Below, in pieces: positions 12,956-21,778 of a stretch of DNA of 25,273 bases (the stretch's first letter is position 1; the number at the start of each line of letters is the position of its first letter). The notes beneath the pieces were generated by a model. It saw nothing but the letters and a program-made list of their open reading frames with translations, did no database searches and was not told the DNA's origin. The DNA is from a virus. The translations under genes and the position numbers were made by a program. The stretch spans positions 1 to 25,273 of IMG/VR virus record IMGVR_UViG_3300021364_000701; one strand, given 5' to 3'.

Positions 12956-13869
12956 CAGAAGCTATCCGTTTTGTTTCCATACTCACCGAATGGATTACCT
13001 TCGGTCCAATCAATAATATCGTCACCAAAATCTTCAAGGTATTGATTTTGTGCAAAGTCGTTGTGGTCTAAGTCAATATCAATAGTAGAGAAAGACTCTA
13101 CTTCCCATGTAGCACCGCTGGATTGACCAACGATATTAGCATCTTCTATTAAATCTCCACCATTTATATATGTTAGATTTAACTGTCTAGACGTTGGGTC
13201 CCAATTTGATACAGATGCTTTGACAGTAACAGTGTTACCAGCAGTGTCTGTATATACCTGCTGGACCTCTTCTTGAATAGTGAAGTGTCCAGTGCCACCG
13301 TCTTTGAAGTAGACTGGGAATTCATATGCGTTTTGATTGTCTTTACCAATGCTATCAAGGTTGGTGTCACCAGTTTCAAAGATAGCGTTGCCTGCTTCGT
13401 AGATTTCAGCAGTCATAGTAAAGTAGTAAATCTTACCTAACTGATAGAAAGGCGATTCTCTTTCTACAAATTTGATTTCATAGAAATCATTTGTGAGAGG
13501 ATAGTAAATCAAGTCTCCTTCATTTGGTCTTGCCTGCACAGTGAGAGTCAGAGTCTTTGCCATGACATCTTCCCATCTACGTTGAGACACAACAAACGTA
13601 ATCTCATCAGTAACACGAAGACCAAACTTGGAAATAAATTCCGATTGAGCACCAAAACCTTCTACGTTTACGAGATACATCTCAACGAGGTATGCCTCCT
13701 TAAACTTAGACATCACGACATCCTGCAGTGCTCTATCAATAAGCATCTGCCTTGGGATGTAGTAAACCTCTGCACCAAATAATTTTAGTTGCTCATCAAC
13801 TAAATCTTGAATTAGTGTTTGCTCAGGGGTGATACCACCATGCTGAGGAAAGTATACACTCTTAGCCAT
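12955..13869 (-). CDS. 14: Neck protein gp14 (head completion)
   Basis: At 304 aa it is longer than T4 gp14 (256 aa). The N-terminus MAKSVYFPQHGGITPEQTLI followed by DLVDEQLKLFGAEVYYIPRQ is characteristic. It acts with gp13 to close filled heads and form the collar to which the tail binds. Further recognisable segments are EAYLVEMYLVNVEGFG around 58-73 and NEGDLIYYPLTNDFYEIKFV around 115-134. The C-terminus NPFGEYGNKTDSF is also family-like. The start lies one base after the gp13 stop codon (TGATATG) and the stop overlaps gp15. Confidence 0.94.
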   Translation of the reverse strand: MAKSVYFPQHGGITPEQTLIQDLVDEQLKLFGAEVYYIPRQMLIDRALQDVVMSKFKEAYLVEMYLVNVEGFGAQSEFISKFGLRVTDEITFVVSQRRWEDVMAKTLTLTVQARPNEGDLIYYPLTNDFYEIKFVERESPFYQLGKIYYFTMTAEIYEAGNAIFETGDTNLDSIGKDNQNAYEFPVYFKDGGTGHFTIQEEVQQVYTDTAGNTVTVKASVSNWDPTSRQLNLTYINGGDLIEDANIVGQSSGATWEVESFSTIDIDLDHNDFAQNQYLEDFGDDIIDWTEGNPFGEYGNKTDSF

Positions 13870-13870
13870 A

Positions 13871-14683
13871 TCAACCGATTGCGTCTAGTGGTGGTAACTC
13901 GTAATCTGAAATCATCTTGGATTCGATTTCATCCATCTCTCTTTGACCATCAGAAAATAACTTCTCACCGTTAAGTGACACAGCACCAGGAAGTTGAATG
14001 CCATTAAACTTGATGAGATTCTGACCCCACTGTCTCTTAATGAGAGCAGTTAGATATCTCTTGAGGAAGAAGTCGTTGTAGATTTTTGTGTGGTCTGTTG
14101 GGTCTAGAGCACGATAGCATTCGATAATCAGGTATCTATCTTCCTGAATATTCTTTGCTTCGTAGTCGATGTATAATCTATTCTGTCTCTTAGTGTAACG
14201 TAGTTGAATGAAAGCACCAGTATTCAATACCATGTCTAGAGTTTCTAGATATGATTTTGTCATGTAGTAGTTGAGGATATCCAATGACCCGAATGCATAC
14301 AAGTCATTCAAAAACATTTGATACTCGATACCAAACAAGTCACCACGAATACTACTGGCAACGAAAGAAAACATTCTTTCGACACCAATGATGTGGTCTG
14401 GCAATTCTAGATAGTTATTTCTTTCTTCCCACACATCTCCATTAGGACCTGTTGTGGTAGCATTGCTTGTTTGAAAACGTGCTTCATCTGCAGCAGTAAA
14501 CTTGTGCTTGAGAAACATTTTTTCAACACCATCAAAATGCCTTTCGTTAAAATACTGCAGTGCCTCATCCACCAAGTCTTCTACTTGGTCTTCATCTACG
14601 TTAATTTCTAGCACTGGAGCACCCAGCCTACGAAGACAGTAATCAATCAATTCTTGCCTTGTAGCAGGTTTAGATTTAGACAT
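13871..14683 (-). CDS. 13: Neck protein gp13 (head completion)
   Basis: This 270-aa protein (T4 gp13 is 309) begins MSKSKPATRQELIDYCLRRL and continues with GAPVLEINVDEDQVEDLVDE and ALQYFNERHFDG, the family's N-terminal signature. It also has YRALDPTDHTKIYNDFFLKR and LIKRQWGQNLIKF in the C-terminal half, typical of gp13. It forms the collar ring between portal and tail. It opens the coupled cassette 13-14-15-16, behind a terminator and a CATAAATA late motif. The leader can form a small hairpin that places AAGGG in its loop. Confidence 0.94.
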   Translation of the reverse strand: MSKSKPATRQELIDYCLRRLGAPVLEINVDEDQVEDLVDEALQYFNERHFDGVEKMFLKHKFTAADEARFQTSNATTTGPNGDVWEERNNYLELPDHIIGVERMFSFVASSIRGDLFGIEYQMFLNDLYAFGSLDILNYYMTKSYLETLDMVLNTGAFIQLRYTKRQNRLYIDYEAKNIQEDRYLIIECYRALDPTDHTKIYNDFFLKRYLTALIKRQWGQNLIKFNGIQLPGAVSLNGEKLFSDGQREMDEIESKMISDYELPPLDAIG

Positions 14684-14691
14684 GAATACAA

Positions 14692-14705
14692 AGAGACCCT
14701 TCTCT
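14692..14705 (-). promoter_or_regulatory. gp13 leader hairpin with Shine-Dalgarno-like loop
   Basis: The minus strand reads AGAGA-AGGG-TCTCT, a perfect 5-bp stem with a four-base loop, eight bases before the gp13 ATG. AAGGG is the only Shine-Dalgarno-like stretch in the leader. The predicted late start (about 14702) falls within the upstream arm. Confidence 0.45.
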
Positions 14706-14707
14706 AC

Positions 14708-14715
14708 TATTTATG
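14708..14715 (-). promoter_or_regulatory. Late promoter motif (CATAAATA) for gp13-14-15-16
   Basis: The minus strand reads CATAAATAGTAG, just after the terminator of the 144-aa gene and 24 bases before the gp13 ATG. One base differs from TATAAATA. Confidence 0.75.
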
Positions 14716-14720
14716 GATAT

Positions 14721-14745
14721 AAAAAAACTCCCATATAGGGAGTTT
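14721..14745 (-). terminator. Rho-independent terminator after the 144-aa gene
   Basis: On the minus strand AAACTCCC pairs with GGGAGTTT across TATAT, followed by a T run (complement of the A tract at 14721-14727). It lies 22 bases after the stop codon of the 144-aa gene and separates the fibre block from the neck cassette. Confidence 0.88.
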
Positions 14746-14767
14746 AAAAATTATTTTTTACTTTCTG

Positions 14768-15202
14768 TCAACCAACCATGTACCATGCGTTATCAGTTTC
14801 GGACCATTGGAGCTCTTTCCAAGACCTACTTGCTTCATCCCATCCATGCATTGGAGCACCTGCAGGTTCTTCTGGTCTGGCAACAGGTGGTTCCCATTGG
14901 CAAGTTTCTTCATTCAACAACCATGATGGATAAGGTCTAGGCGGAATGAAAGCATCTCTGCTTTCATCATAAGTAAACCCTTCACCAGGATAGTTTTTAC
15001 GAAAATTGCCATTATAAGAGCATTGTTTCCAAATAGAGTTTGGGTCTCCCCAAACTCTTTTGAGGTAATCAATACCAGTTTGCTCATCTTCAACACCCTC
15101 ATCTGGATGTGTCCAATTATTTAACTTATATAAATGCGAGTTATCAACCACAGTAACATATGTTACTTCATTGTTGTTGTTTAATTTAGCAAAATGTGCC
15201 AT
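14768..15202 (-). CDS. Conserved marine-phage protein of unknown function next to fibre genes
   Basis: This 144-aa protein begins MAHFAKLNNNNEVTYVTVVD, then WGDPNSIWKQCSYNGNFRKN, GFTYDESRDAFIPPRPYPSW and LNEETCQWEPP. I recognise the pattern from many marine phages, usually near tail-fibre genes, with no established role. The W- and P-rich tandem 'xYDExxDxFIPPxPYxSW / CxWEPP / WDExxxSW' segments look like short beta-hairpin repeats. It is cytosolic by sequence. It has its own TATAAATA motif and a terminator, so it is probably made from a monocistronic late RNA. A fibre-assembly or virion-surface role is suggested only by position. Confidence 0.85.
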   Translation of the reverse strand: MAHFAKLNNNNEVTYVTVVDNSHLYKLNNWTHPDEGVEDEQTGIDYLKRVWGDPNSIWKQCSYNGNFRKNYPGEGFTYDESRDAFIPPRPYPSWLLNEETCQWEPPVARPEEPAGAPMHGWDEASRSWKELQWSETDNAWYMVG

Positions 15203-15224
15203 GTTACTTATTCTTTATAAAACG

Positions 15225-15232
15225 TATTTATA
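15225..15232 (-). promoter_or_regulatory. Exact late promoter (TATAAATA) for the 144-aa gene
   Basis: The minus strand reads CATATAAATACG, an exact T4 late consensus, 22 bases before the ATG. The first six bases (TATAAA, 15232-15227) can pair with TTTATA (15221-15216) across five bases, so an inverted repeat again straddles the predicted start (about 15219). Confidence 0.85.
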
Positions 15233-15240
15233 TGGTATTA

Positions 15241-16536
15241 TCAAAGATAACCGTTATTAGATAACCAACTGAGTAGATAATAATTTTCTATAATAACAGG
15301 ATCGCTTCTGTTAGCATCATTATCCTCTAGACATCTTGCATATGCAGAATCAGATGTTGTATTTCTAGTTACTTCAGTACCAGCTCCTGTACCAATAATA
15401 GCATAATGTTCGTTGCCAGTAGCATCTACAGGGTCGCAAGACCAGCAAGTTTGTGAGTCATAACCACAACCAGTACCAGTTACAGCTCCACCTTTGTATT
15501 CAGCAATAGTTGGCATACGACCACCACTTCCGTGGCAATATGCTAAAGCAGCATCAAAGCTAATATTTCCAGAGCAACCTTGAAGTCCAATATCTAAACC
15601 AGTAGTATTATTAAAATTGTTTCCTGCATTATAGTTGGAGTTACCATTTGCGTAAACATATGTAACTGTTGATGAACTACCACCTGATACTGGATACCTA
15701 ATAATAACAATACCAGATCCACCTGCACCAGAAGTTCTTTGCACACCATTATATCCACCAGCACCACCGCCACCGCCAGTATTAGCAGTTCCAGCTTCTG
15801 CATTACCGCCAACGATGTAACGACCTCCGCCACCTAATCCGCCAGCGCGGTTAGACCCTTGTTGGTTTTCATTAGCGCCGCCGCCGCCGCCGCCATAATA
15901 ATTTCCATCAAACCATTGGATACCATTACCGCCAGTACCACCGACACTATCACCATCTACACCACCATTTTGACCAGCTGCTCCAGCACCACCGCCGCCA
16001 CCGCCTTCGCGGTTACCTGAGTTAAAACCTTGACCACCAGCATTACCTTGACCAGCAGTACCTGCACCGCCGTTGTACTGACCAGTTCTTCCACCACCAC
16101 CAGATCCAGATCCTCCTGATGCACCATTGGCATCAGAGTTTCCTCCACCACCACCAGTAGAAGTAAGACCAAACGCAGTGGAAGATTGTCCACTATTAGA
16201 CCTAGTGCCAGCGCCACCAACAGCAGCACCACCACCACCAACAGTGATTGGATAACTGCCTGTTGTTGCAATATATGATCCAGTTCTTACGCCACCAGCA
16301 CCACCGCCAGGTCCAATAGCGCCAGATCCGCCAGCACCACCACCAGCAACAATTAAATACTCAACCGCGGATCCACCAGGATTGGATAATACCGTAAAAG
16401 TATTAGTACCTGTAAAAGTATGATAAACATACCCACCAGATGTTGAAACAGTACCTCCGATGGCCTGGATGCCACCACCAGAGGCTTGTCTTCCAAATGA
16501 TCTTCCGCTTGTAAAACTAGCAATAATTGGATTCAT
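15241..16536 (-). CDS. Polyglycine adhesin-like protein with Cys-rich lectin-like C-terminus
   Basis: The 431-aa protein has three parts. Residues 1-65 are beta-rich (GGYVYHTFTGTNTFTVLSNP). Residues about 66-280 are extremely Gly-rich, with VEYLIVAGGGAGGSG and many GGGGG runs, resembling the polyglycine-helix receptor-binding domains of T-even gp38 adhesins. The C-terminal about 130 residues contain six Cys (about 321, 334, 357, 364, 367, 402) and the pattern ALAYCHGSGGRMPTIAEY, CWSCDP and SAYARCLED. This resembles C-type-lectin/DUF1566-like modules found in adhesins and tropism determinants (inference). It follows the giant fibre gene and has AAAGGAGAT eight bases from the ATG, so strong late translation is expected. 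It is the best host-recognition candidate of the window. Confidence 0.8.
   Translation of the reverse strand: MNPIIASFTSGRSFGRQASGGGIQAIGGTVSTSGGYVYHTFTGTNTFTVLSNPGGSAVEYLIVAGGGAGGSGAIGPGGGAGGVRTGSYIATTGSYPITVGGGGAAVGGAGTRSNSGQSSTAFGLTSTGGGGGNSDANGASGGSGSGGGGRTGQYNGGAGTAGQGNAGGQGFNSGNREGGGGGGAGAAGQNGGVDGDSVGGTGGNGIQWFDGNYYGGGGGGANENQQGSNRAGGLGGGGRYIVGGNAEAGTANTGGGGGAGGYNGVQRTSGAGGSGIVIIRYPVSGGSSSTVTYVYANGNSNYNAGNNFNNTTGLDIGLQGCSGNISFDAALAYCHGSGGRMPTIAEYKGGAVTGTGCGYDSQTCWSCDPVDATGNEHYAIIGTGAGTEVTRNTTSDSAYARCLEDNDANRSDPVIIENYYLLSWLSNNGYL
15877..15894. repeat. (GCC)6 trinucleotide run in the polyglycine region
   Basis: Six uninterrupted GCC units on the plus strand encode a Gly run (GGC codons) in the adhesin-like gene. 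Many other GCC/ACC clusters lie between about 15700 and 16400. Changes in unit number would stay in frame and alter glycine-loop length. Confidence 0.85.
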
Positions 16537-16555
16537 TATTCTATCTCCTTTCTAT

Positions 16556-16563
16556 AATTTATA
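16556..16563 (-). promoter_or_regulatory. Weak late-like motif (TATAAATT) before the polyglycine gene
   Basis: The minus strand reads TTATAAATTATAG, one base off TATAAATA at the last position, 19 bases before the ATG. A better match, CATAAATA, lies 94 bases upstream of the ATG at 16637-16630, inside the 3' end of the preceding gene. Either or both could serve the polyglycine gene. Confidence 0.4.
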
Positions 16564-16570
16564 ACTTTCA

Positions 16571-19500
16571 TCAGGAGAAGTCTGCTAAACTACCATAGAC
16601 TTTCCAGGAAGGTGTTGCTGTGCTGCTGGTATTTATGATAGTGAAGTTATATACATTATCAGAATCGGCACTAGCAGATGGTGCAGAACCACCACTCCAG
16701 TTAACTGTAACTGGTGTGCCTTGGTTGATAGCAAATTCATTTGCACCTGTCGCAATCTCATAAGCAGTAGTGCCTTGAGGTGCGATAATTGCAATAGAGT
16801 GGACCTTACCTTGAGTTGTTGGGACATTTCTCAAGTCAACCGTGATGGCACCAGTCTGATTTGAAGTGTGGCGGAATACGCCAGCATTGTCGAAGTCATA
16901 CTGGACAACACCAGTTGTGGAAGTAATAGATGCCTGGGTTTCAGACACTGCACGAATGTCAGACTTACCACCAACGTTTAGAGCACCAAGTGTGCCTAGA
17001 GATGTTAGTGAAGACCCAGTAACGCTAGACCCAAGAGTAGTGGAAGAAAGAAGTGCAGCACCACCAGTGGTGATTGCACCACCGACATCAAGAGCACCAC
17101 CTAGATTCCATCTTGAATCAGTATGACTCCAGGTGAATCCTAGAGATGTGCTACCAACTAAGATACCAGCACCATCTGCATTAGCTGAAGTTGATGCTCC
17201 ATCCGCAACAGTAATTGTTACATCAGAGATAGTTAAATCAGTAGATGAAACTGTAGTTGATGTGCCAGTGACTTGTAAGTTACCAGCAACAACTACGTTA
17301 CCTGATTTATCAACTGATAGTTTGCTGTTACCGCCAACTTGAAGGTCCATCAACTTAGATGTTGAAGCAGATAATGTATCTGTTACATTCATCTTGAGAC
17401 CGTTTTCGACGGTGCTATTACCTTCATTCCATGTTGGATTGATTTCTAGTAGACCGTCAACTCTTAAATCGGAATCAATCTTCTGCTTTCTTTCAACAGT
17501 TAGTGAGCCAGTTGCAGGTGAAGATGCACCAGATGCTAGGTTATATGAGAAGTTTTTAGCATTGGTATCAACTGCGATAACCTCGAATGTGCCATTATAT
17601 GCATTCTCAATCGCACCACTAATAGTAACGAAATCGCCTTGGAAAACATCAGGTGTTTGGTATGTATTAACCGTAGCAACTAGACCAGCAGAAGTAATCG
17701 ACTGAGGAGTGATAACTGGAGCAAGTCTGCTGATACCAGAACCAGACTGAGCATCAACATATGTCTTAACAGCGAGTTGAGTTGGGACTGCACTATCTCT
17801 AGCAAACTCACCACCCAAAGTTACATCGGACGAGAATTCGTTAATAGCAACACCCAATTCAGCACCAAGTGTGCCAAGACGTAGTGAAGCAAGACCGCTT
17901 AGGTTGAATGCACTAGCATCAAGAGTTGCGGTACCTGTTGCCTGCTCAACAACAAAGTATTCACCAACACGGAAGTTACCATCTTGGTCAGTTGAAACGT
18001 AGTAAACACGACCTGGGAAGTCTTCAACAACTTCATTTGCTTGGATAGTATCTGTTGTTGGCGTATCTGGCCAGTTAGTAGCAAGTTTGCTACCTGTGCC
18101 GATTTGTAGGAAGTCGTGACCAGTTAGACGGACTTGTGAATAGTTGAGTCTGATTTCAATAGACTGGTTGTTTGCAGCGTTAATATTCTTTGGTTGTGCA
18201 AAGATAACGGTTGCTTGACCAACCTGAGGTGAATTAACACCATTCTGGACAATTCTGAAGAATTCGTTATCAACTTTAACGATATCATGGTCATTGAAAC
18301 CACTAATTGAGAATAGAGGAATCTGAGTAACAGCAGTATCAACGTCACCTCTTAGTGTAGTCGAATCAACTACTTTTTGGATATAGTAAATTACGCTTCC
18401 GTCAGCATGAGGTGCAATTGAAGTGCCTTCTTGTGCTCTGACAACTACGCAAGACGCGCTAGTTACAGAGTCAATTTGCATTAACTCATTGTTGATTAGC
18501 AAGAAGTTATTTGCGCCAGCAACAATACCACCACCGTTTGGACTTAGTAGAGATACACTTTCATCAGCAAATGGGATTGAATAGAGATTAGATCCAGGAG
18601 TTTGGTCTGCCGAAGTGAGTGAGTTATCAATACCAGCAACACCAGTTGCGTTTAGTAGCGCAGTTGATGCATCTACGTTATAAAGAGTAACGGAGCTACC
18701 ACCAGTGTGTAGTCCTTTTGTTGACCCACCGCTTGTGCCTTGTAGGTAAACCTGAGCACCTGTTAATAGGGAGTCGCCAGAGTTAATTGTGCTATCTGCA
18801 CCAGTGTTAGCATATGTAAATGAAGTGCCATTTACAACTGTAACAGTAGACCTTTGGAGGACATTGCTTCTAATACCTAGGACAACACCATCTCCAGAAT
18901 CATAACCAGTTGCATATGGTTTAATAGAAGGTGAAGTGTTTGCAATGACAATAGTTACTTCATCGCCTGTAGTTAAACCATGTGATGTGGTTGTGGTTAC
19001 TGTAGAAACATTAGAAGATCTTGATAGTGAATCAATATCTAGTGCAGTTGGAGCTGTGCCAGGGACATCATATTGTCTCTTGGTGTCGATGGAAAGTGCG
19101 CTTGCAGTAGAAGCATCAACAACTTCTTTAATAACATAGTATCCAGTATCATTGCTTGCAGGTACGCCAACAGCATTGAGGAATTTAGTGGCACCAGTAA
19201 TTCTTGGTAGCTCACCAACTGGTAGGTTAGTAAGTGGGAAGATTTTACCCTTAATACCTTCAAGTGCTGGAGTAGCACCACCCGCAGCGGTAACACCAGT
19301 TGCACCAGATGCAACTATGTTTGCAGATCCAGTGCCCTTACATGGATTTGAATCTGTGAATGTACCCGTAATAGGCTCGATGATTAGATAATCTGTTTGA
19401 GTATATAGAATTAATGCAAGAGCATAATTTGCATTAGTTGCATCAAAGTTACTTTCTAGACCTACGACGGTCAATGCTACATCGTCAGTGGTCGTTACAC

Positions 19501-21778
19501 CACCGATATCAGCACCATCGATTACTAGGGTATCACCTGAAGTATAACCACCACCAGTAGCATCGTTACCATTTTCTACAGTGACTGAAAGAATAGCACC
19601 AGAACCGTCTCTGGTAACATCAAATTTAGCACCAGTGCCTGTGCCACCAGAAGCAGCAACTCCTGTATAGGATCCATTCGCTGCACCACCAACAGTAGTA
19701 GATCCACCAACGTTGAATGTATTTACACCGTCTGCTGTGCCCTGAGTTACTTCCTCATACTGTCTAAATTCAGCAGAGTTTTCATCATAAACGAAGTTGA
19801 GTCTTTGACCTCTAACGGTACCTGTAACTGGTGTCTCTGTGGTATCAAAACCTGATGATACGCAACCAAAGGTGCCCCAAGAGTTGTTACCAGCAAGAGA
19901 GCGGATTCTACCACCACCTGTGCAAGTATAACCAATGTGGCAATAATAGGTGAAGGAAGAAACGATTTCTGCGTTACCTAGATTTGCACAGTGGAAACCA
20001 ACACCAAGGTCGTGGAATTGGGTGAAGGAGTCAAAGAGCATAGAGCCGTTTGACGTAGTTGCACCGTAAATACCCTTATCGATAAGTGCGCCAACACCAC
20101 CTTGGCAGTTGGGAGCAGTACCTACTGGACGACCAGAGAATGCAGAGCACTGAGTAATATAAGGTGACTTACCAAGAATAGGAGTATTTGGATTGAGGCG
20201 TAGGAAGACACCTCTAATTGTTGCTTGAGTAATGTCTGCAGAGTCAACACCGCCAGCAGGACTGAAACCTTCCATGCCGCTGAAAATCATGTCCTTCAAC
20301 GTAGTAGATTCGGAAAGAATCCACATAGTAGAGAATCTGTTTTCTACTGGAGATGCGTCAGTCGATTGTGTGTTAGGATCTGGAGCAACGATAGTAGCAC
20401 GAAGGTTGTCGCCAACAATAGATGTGTAAGCAGGGACAGTTAGAGGAAGTTGCTCTTCATATGTACCTGACTTAACAAAGATGGTATTGATTGCGGTTGC
20501 GCTACCAGCAGGCAGTTGCGATAGTGCATAACGAATAGTTGCAAATGGTTTGGAAATGTTTAGACCATAACCAACAGCATCGGTGCCATCAGTAGCAACA
20601 TAGTAAACGTTTGCACAAAGGTTATTTCTTTCCCATGCAGGAAGACCAGCAGCATCAACTGTCAGAATCTGACCTTCTGTGCCAATTGATAGATTGACGT
20701 TAGCACCAGCGTTATTTCTGTAGAGAATATCACCAGGGTCTTGTAGAGTTAGAGTTGACTCACCTTGAGCAACTGCTTGCCAGTTGGTGCCACCATCAGC
20801 AACAGGGTCAATATTGATGTTGTGTGGAGTTAAGCAAACCCAAGATGCGGATTGTTTAGAAACAACGTCATTGACTTGATAGGTTGCAGATGAGCTCCAT
20901 GGACCTCTCCAGTTGAGACCAGGATTTACGAGGGACCATGCATTTTGGTCAATAGGGTATACACCAGCAGCGCCAGTGGTAATCTTAACATAGGTATTAC
21001 CACCAAACTGTACGACATCGCCAGGGACATATACAGTAGCGTTGTCATATTCACCTTGGACATCAAAACCAGTAGTGACAATATTCCAATCAGCAGGAAT
21101 AATAATTTGAGGGTCAATTGGGTCTGGAGTATCTACAGCGTAGACGTTTGGTTGCTTGCCAATATTGATAGTTTTAGCGATGTATGAATAACCACCAAAG
21201 GTTACAATGTCGCCAGGTTGATACTCAGTACCAACTGCCCAACTATCTTCAAAATTGACAGATTCTAGGTATACAGAAAACTTGGTTAGGTCGAAGGAAA
21301 TACCAGATGTATGTGCAGTGCTAGTGACATATAAAGTATTGCCATACTTTACAATGTCATTTAACTTATACCATGTGCCAGGACCCCAGTCACCAGTATA
21401 AGTAGTGCCCTCTGTATAGACAGAGAAATTTGCAACATCAGTTGTATAGAAACCTGTTTCGCTACCAGACGAAGTGTGGTTATTTACACAAAGATATTGG
21501 TTGGCACCATATGACACTAGGTCATTTTCTGCATAGAAAGTATTTGGTGTCCATGCACCCATAATACGGATGCCTGGGACGTGCAGTTGCCATCTTGGGA
21601 TACCGATATTTAAATCGGTCGCTGCCCATGCTCCTTCTGTAGAAGCTGAGGTGTGATTAACGACACAAACGTAAGTATTTCCCTTAAAGGAAATGATGTC
21701 GTCAATGACGTAAGCCTCGGATGGGGCCCATGCGCCTCTCCAGTTGAATTTTAGTCTACCTAATCTGAAATCAGCCAT
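16571..21778 (-). CDS. Giant tail fibre / structural protein: six W-rich repeats, beta-helix, shared fibre module
   Basis: At 1735 aa this is the largest gene. Residues about 14-335 hold six tandem units beginning W(R/T)GxWxxxxxYxxxDxVxxxG, near 14, 73, 128, 178, 241 and 290. They resemble carbohydrate-binding CBM5/12-like repeats. A linker with GTEGQILTVDAAGLPAWERN follows. From about 390 a right-handed beta-helix signature appears: VYYVATDGTDAVGYGLNISK, PFATIRYAL and NTIFVKSGTYEE, as in pectate-lyase-like tailspikes. No lyase catalytic residues can be named. The C-terminal quarter has a module shared with the 508-aa fibre (GNLQVTGTSTTVSSTDLTIS, ANADGAGILVGS) and ends PSWKVYGSLADFS. It has AAGGAAAT before the ATG and a CTAAATA motif at the upstream stop codon. 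Surface polysaccharide binding is plausible. Confidence 0.85.
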   Translation of the reverse strand: MADFRLGRLKFNWRGAWAPSEAYVIDDIISFKGNTYVCVVNHTSASTEGAWAATDLNIGIPRWQLHVPGIRIMGAWTPNTFYAENDLVSYGANQYLCVNNHTSSGSETGFYTTDVANFSVYTEGTTYTGDWGPGTWYKLNDIVKYGNTLYVTSTAHTSGISFDLTKFSVYLESVNFEDSWAVGTEYQPGDIVTFGGYSYIAKTINIGKQPNVYAVDTPDPIDPQIIIPADWNIVTTGFDVQGEYDNATVYVPGDVVQFGGNTYVKITTGAAGVYPIDQNAWSLVNPGLNWRGPWSSSATYQVNDVVSKQSASWVCLTPHNINIDPVADGGTNWQAVAQGESTLTLQDPGDILYRNNAGANVNLSIGTEGQILTVDAAGLPAWERNNLCANVYYVATDGTDAVGYGLNISKPFATIRYALSQLPAGSATAINTIFVKSGTYEEQLPLTVPAYTSIVGDNLRATIVAPDPNTQSTDASPVENRFSTMWILSESTTLKDMIFSGMEGFSPAGGVDSADITQATIRGVFLRLNPNTPILGKSPYITQCSAFSGRPVGTAPNCQGGVGALIDKGIYGATTSNGSMLFDSFTQFHDLGVGFHCANLGNAEIVSSFTYYCHIGYTCTGGGRIRSLAGNNSWGTFGCVSSGFDTTETPVTGTVRGQRLNFVYDENSAEFRQYEEVTQGTADGVNTFNVGGSTTVGGAANGSYTGVAASGGTGTGAKFDVTRDGSGAILSVTVENGNDATGGGYTSGDTLVIDGADIGGVTTTDDVALTVVGLESNFDATNANYALALILYTQTDYLIIEPITGTFTDSNPCKGTGSANIVASGATGVTAAGGATPALEGIKGKIFPLTNLPVGELPRITGATKFLNAVGVPASNDTGYYVIKEVVDASTASALSIDTKRQYDVPGTAPTALDIDSLSRSSNVSTVTTTTSHGLTTGDEVTIVIANTSPSIKPYATGYDSGDGVVLGIRSNVLQRSTVTVVNGTSFTYANTGADSTINSGDSLLTGAQVYLQGTSGGSTKGLHTGGSSVTLYNVDASTALLNATGVAGIDNSLTSADQTPGSNLYSIPFADESVSLLSPNGGGIVAGANNFLLINNELMQIDSVTSASCVVVRAQEGTSIAPHADGSVIYYIQKVVDSTTLRGDVDTAVTQIPLFSISGFNDHDIVKVDNEFFRIVQNGVNSPQVGQATVIFAQPKNINAANNQSIEIRLNYSQVRLTGHDFLQIGTGSKLATNWPDTPTTDTIQANEVVEDFPGRVYYVSTDQDGNFRVGEYFVVEQATGTATLDASAFNLSGLASLRLGTLGAELGVAINEFSSDVTLGGEFARDSAVPTQLAVKTYVDAQSGSGISRLAPVITPQSITSAGLVATVNTYQTPDVFQGDFVTISGAIENAYNGTFEVIAVDTNAKNFSYNLASGASSPATGSLTVERKQKIDSDLRVDGLLEINPTWNEGNSTVENGLKMNVTDTLSASTSKLMDLQVGGNSKLSVDKSGNVVVAGNLQVTGTSTTVSSTDLTISDVTITVADGASTSANADGAGILVGSTSLGFTWSHTDSRWNLGGALDVGGAITTGGAALLSSTTLGSSVTGSSLTSLGTLGALNVGGKSDIRAVSETQASITSTTGVVQYDFDNAGVFRHTSNQTGAITVDLRNVPTTQGKVHSIAIIAPQGTTAYEIATGANEFAINQGTPVTVNWSGGSAPSASADSDNVYNFTIINTSSTATPSWKVYGSLADFS

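Noticed and set aside
14745-14771. TTGACA at the stop codon of the 144-aa gene as a promoter
   Set aside because: No matching -10 at proper spacing and the terminator lies immediately downstream.
15594-16271. Alternative minus-strand frames of 79 and 104 codons rich in Val/Leu in the polyglycine gene
   Set aside because: Frame-shifted translations of GGT/GCT-type glycine repeats; the composition is an artefact of the real reading frame.
15700-16400. Repetitive GC-rich tract considered as a CRISPR array or minisatellite
   Set aside because: No regular repeat-spacer spacing; it is explained by glycine codons of the adhesin-like protein.
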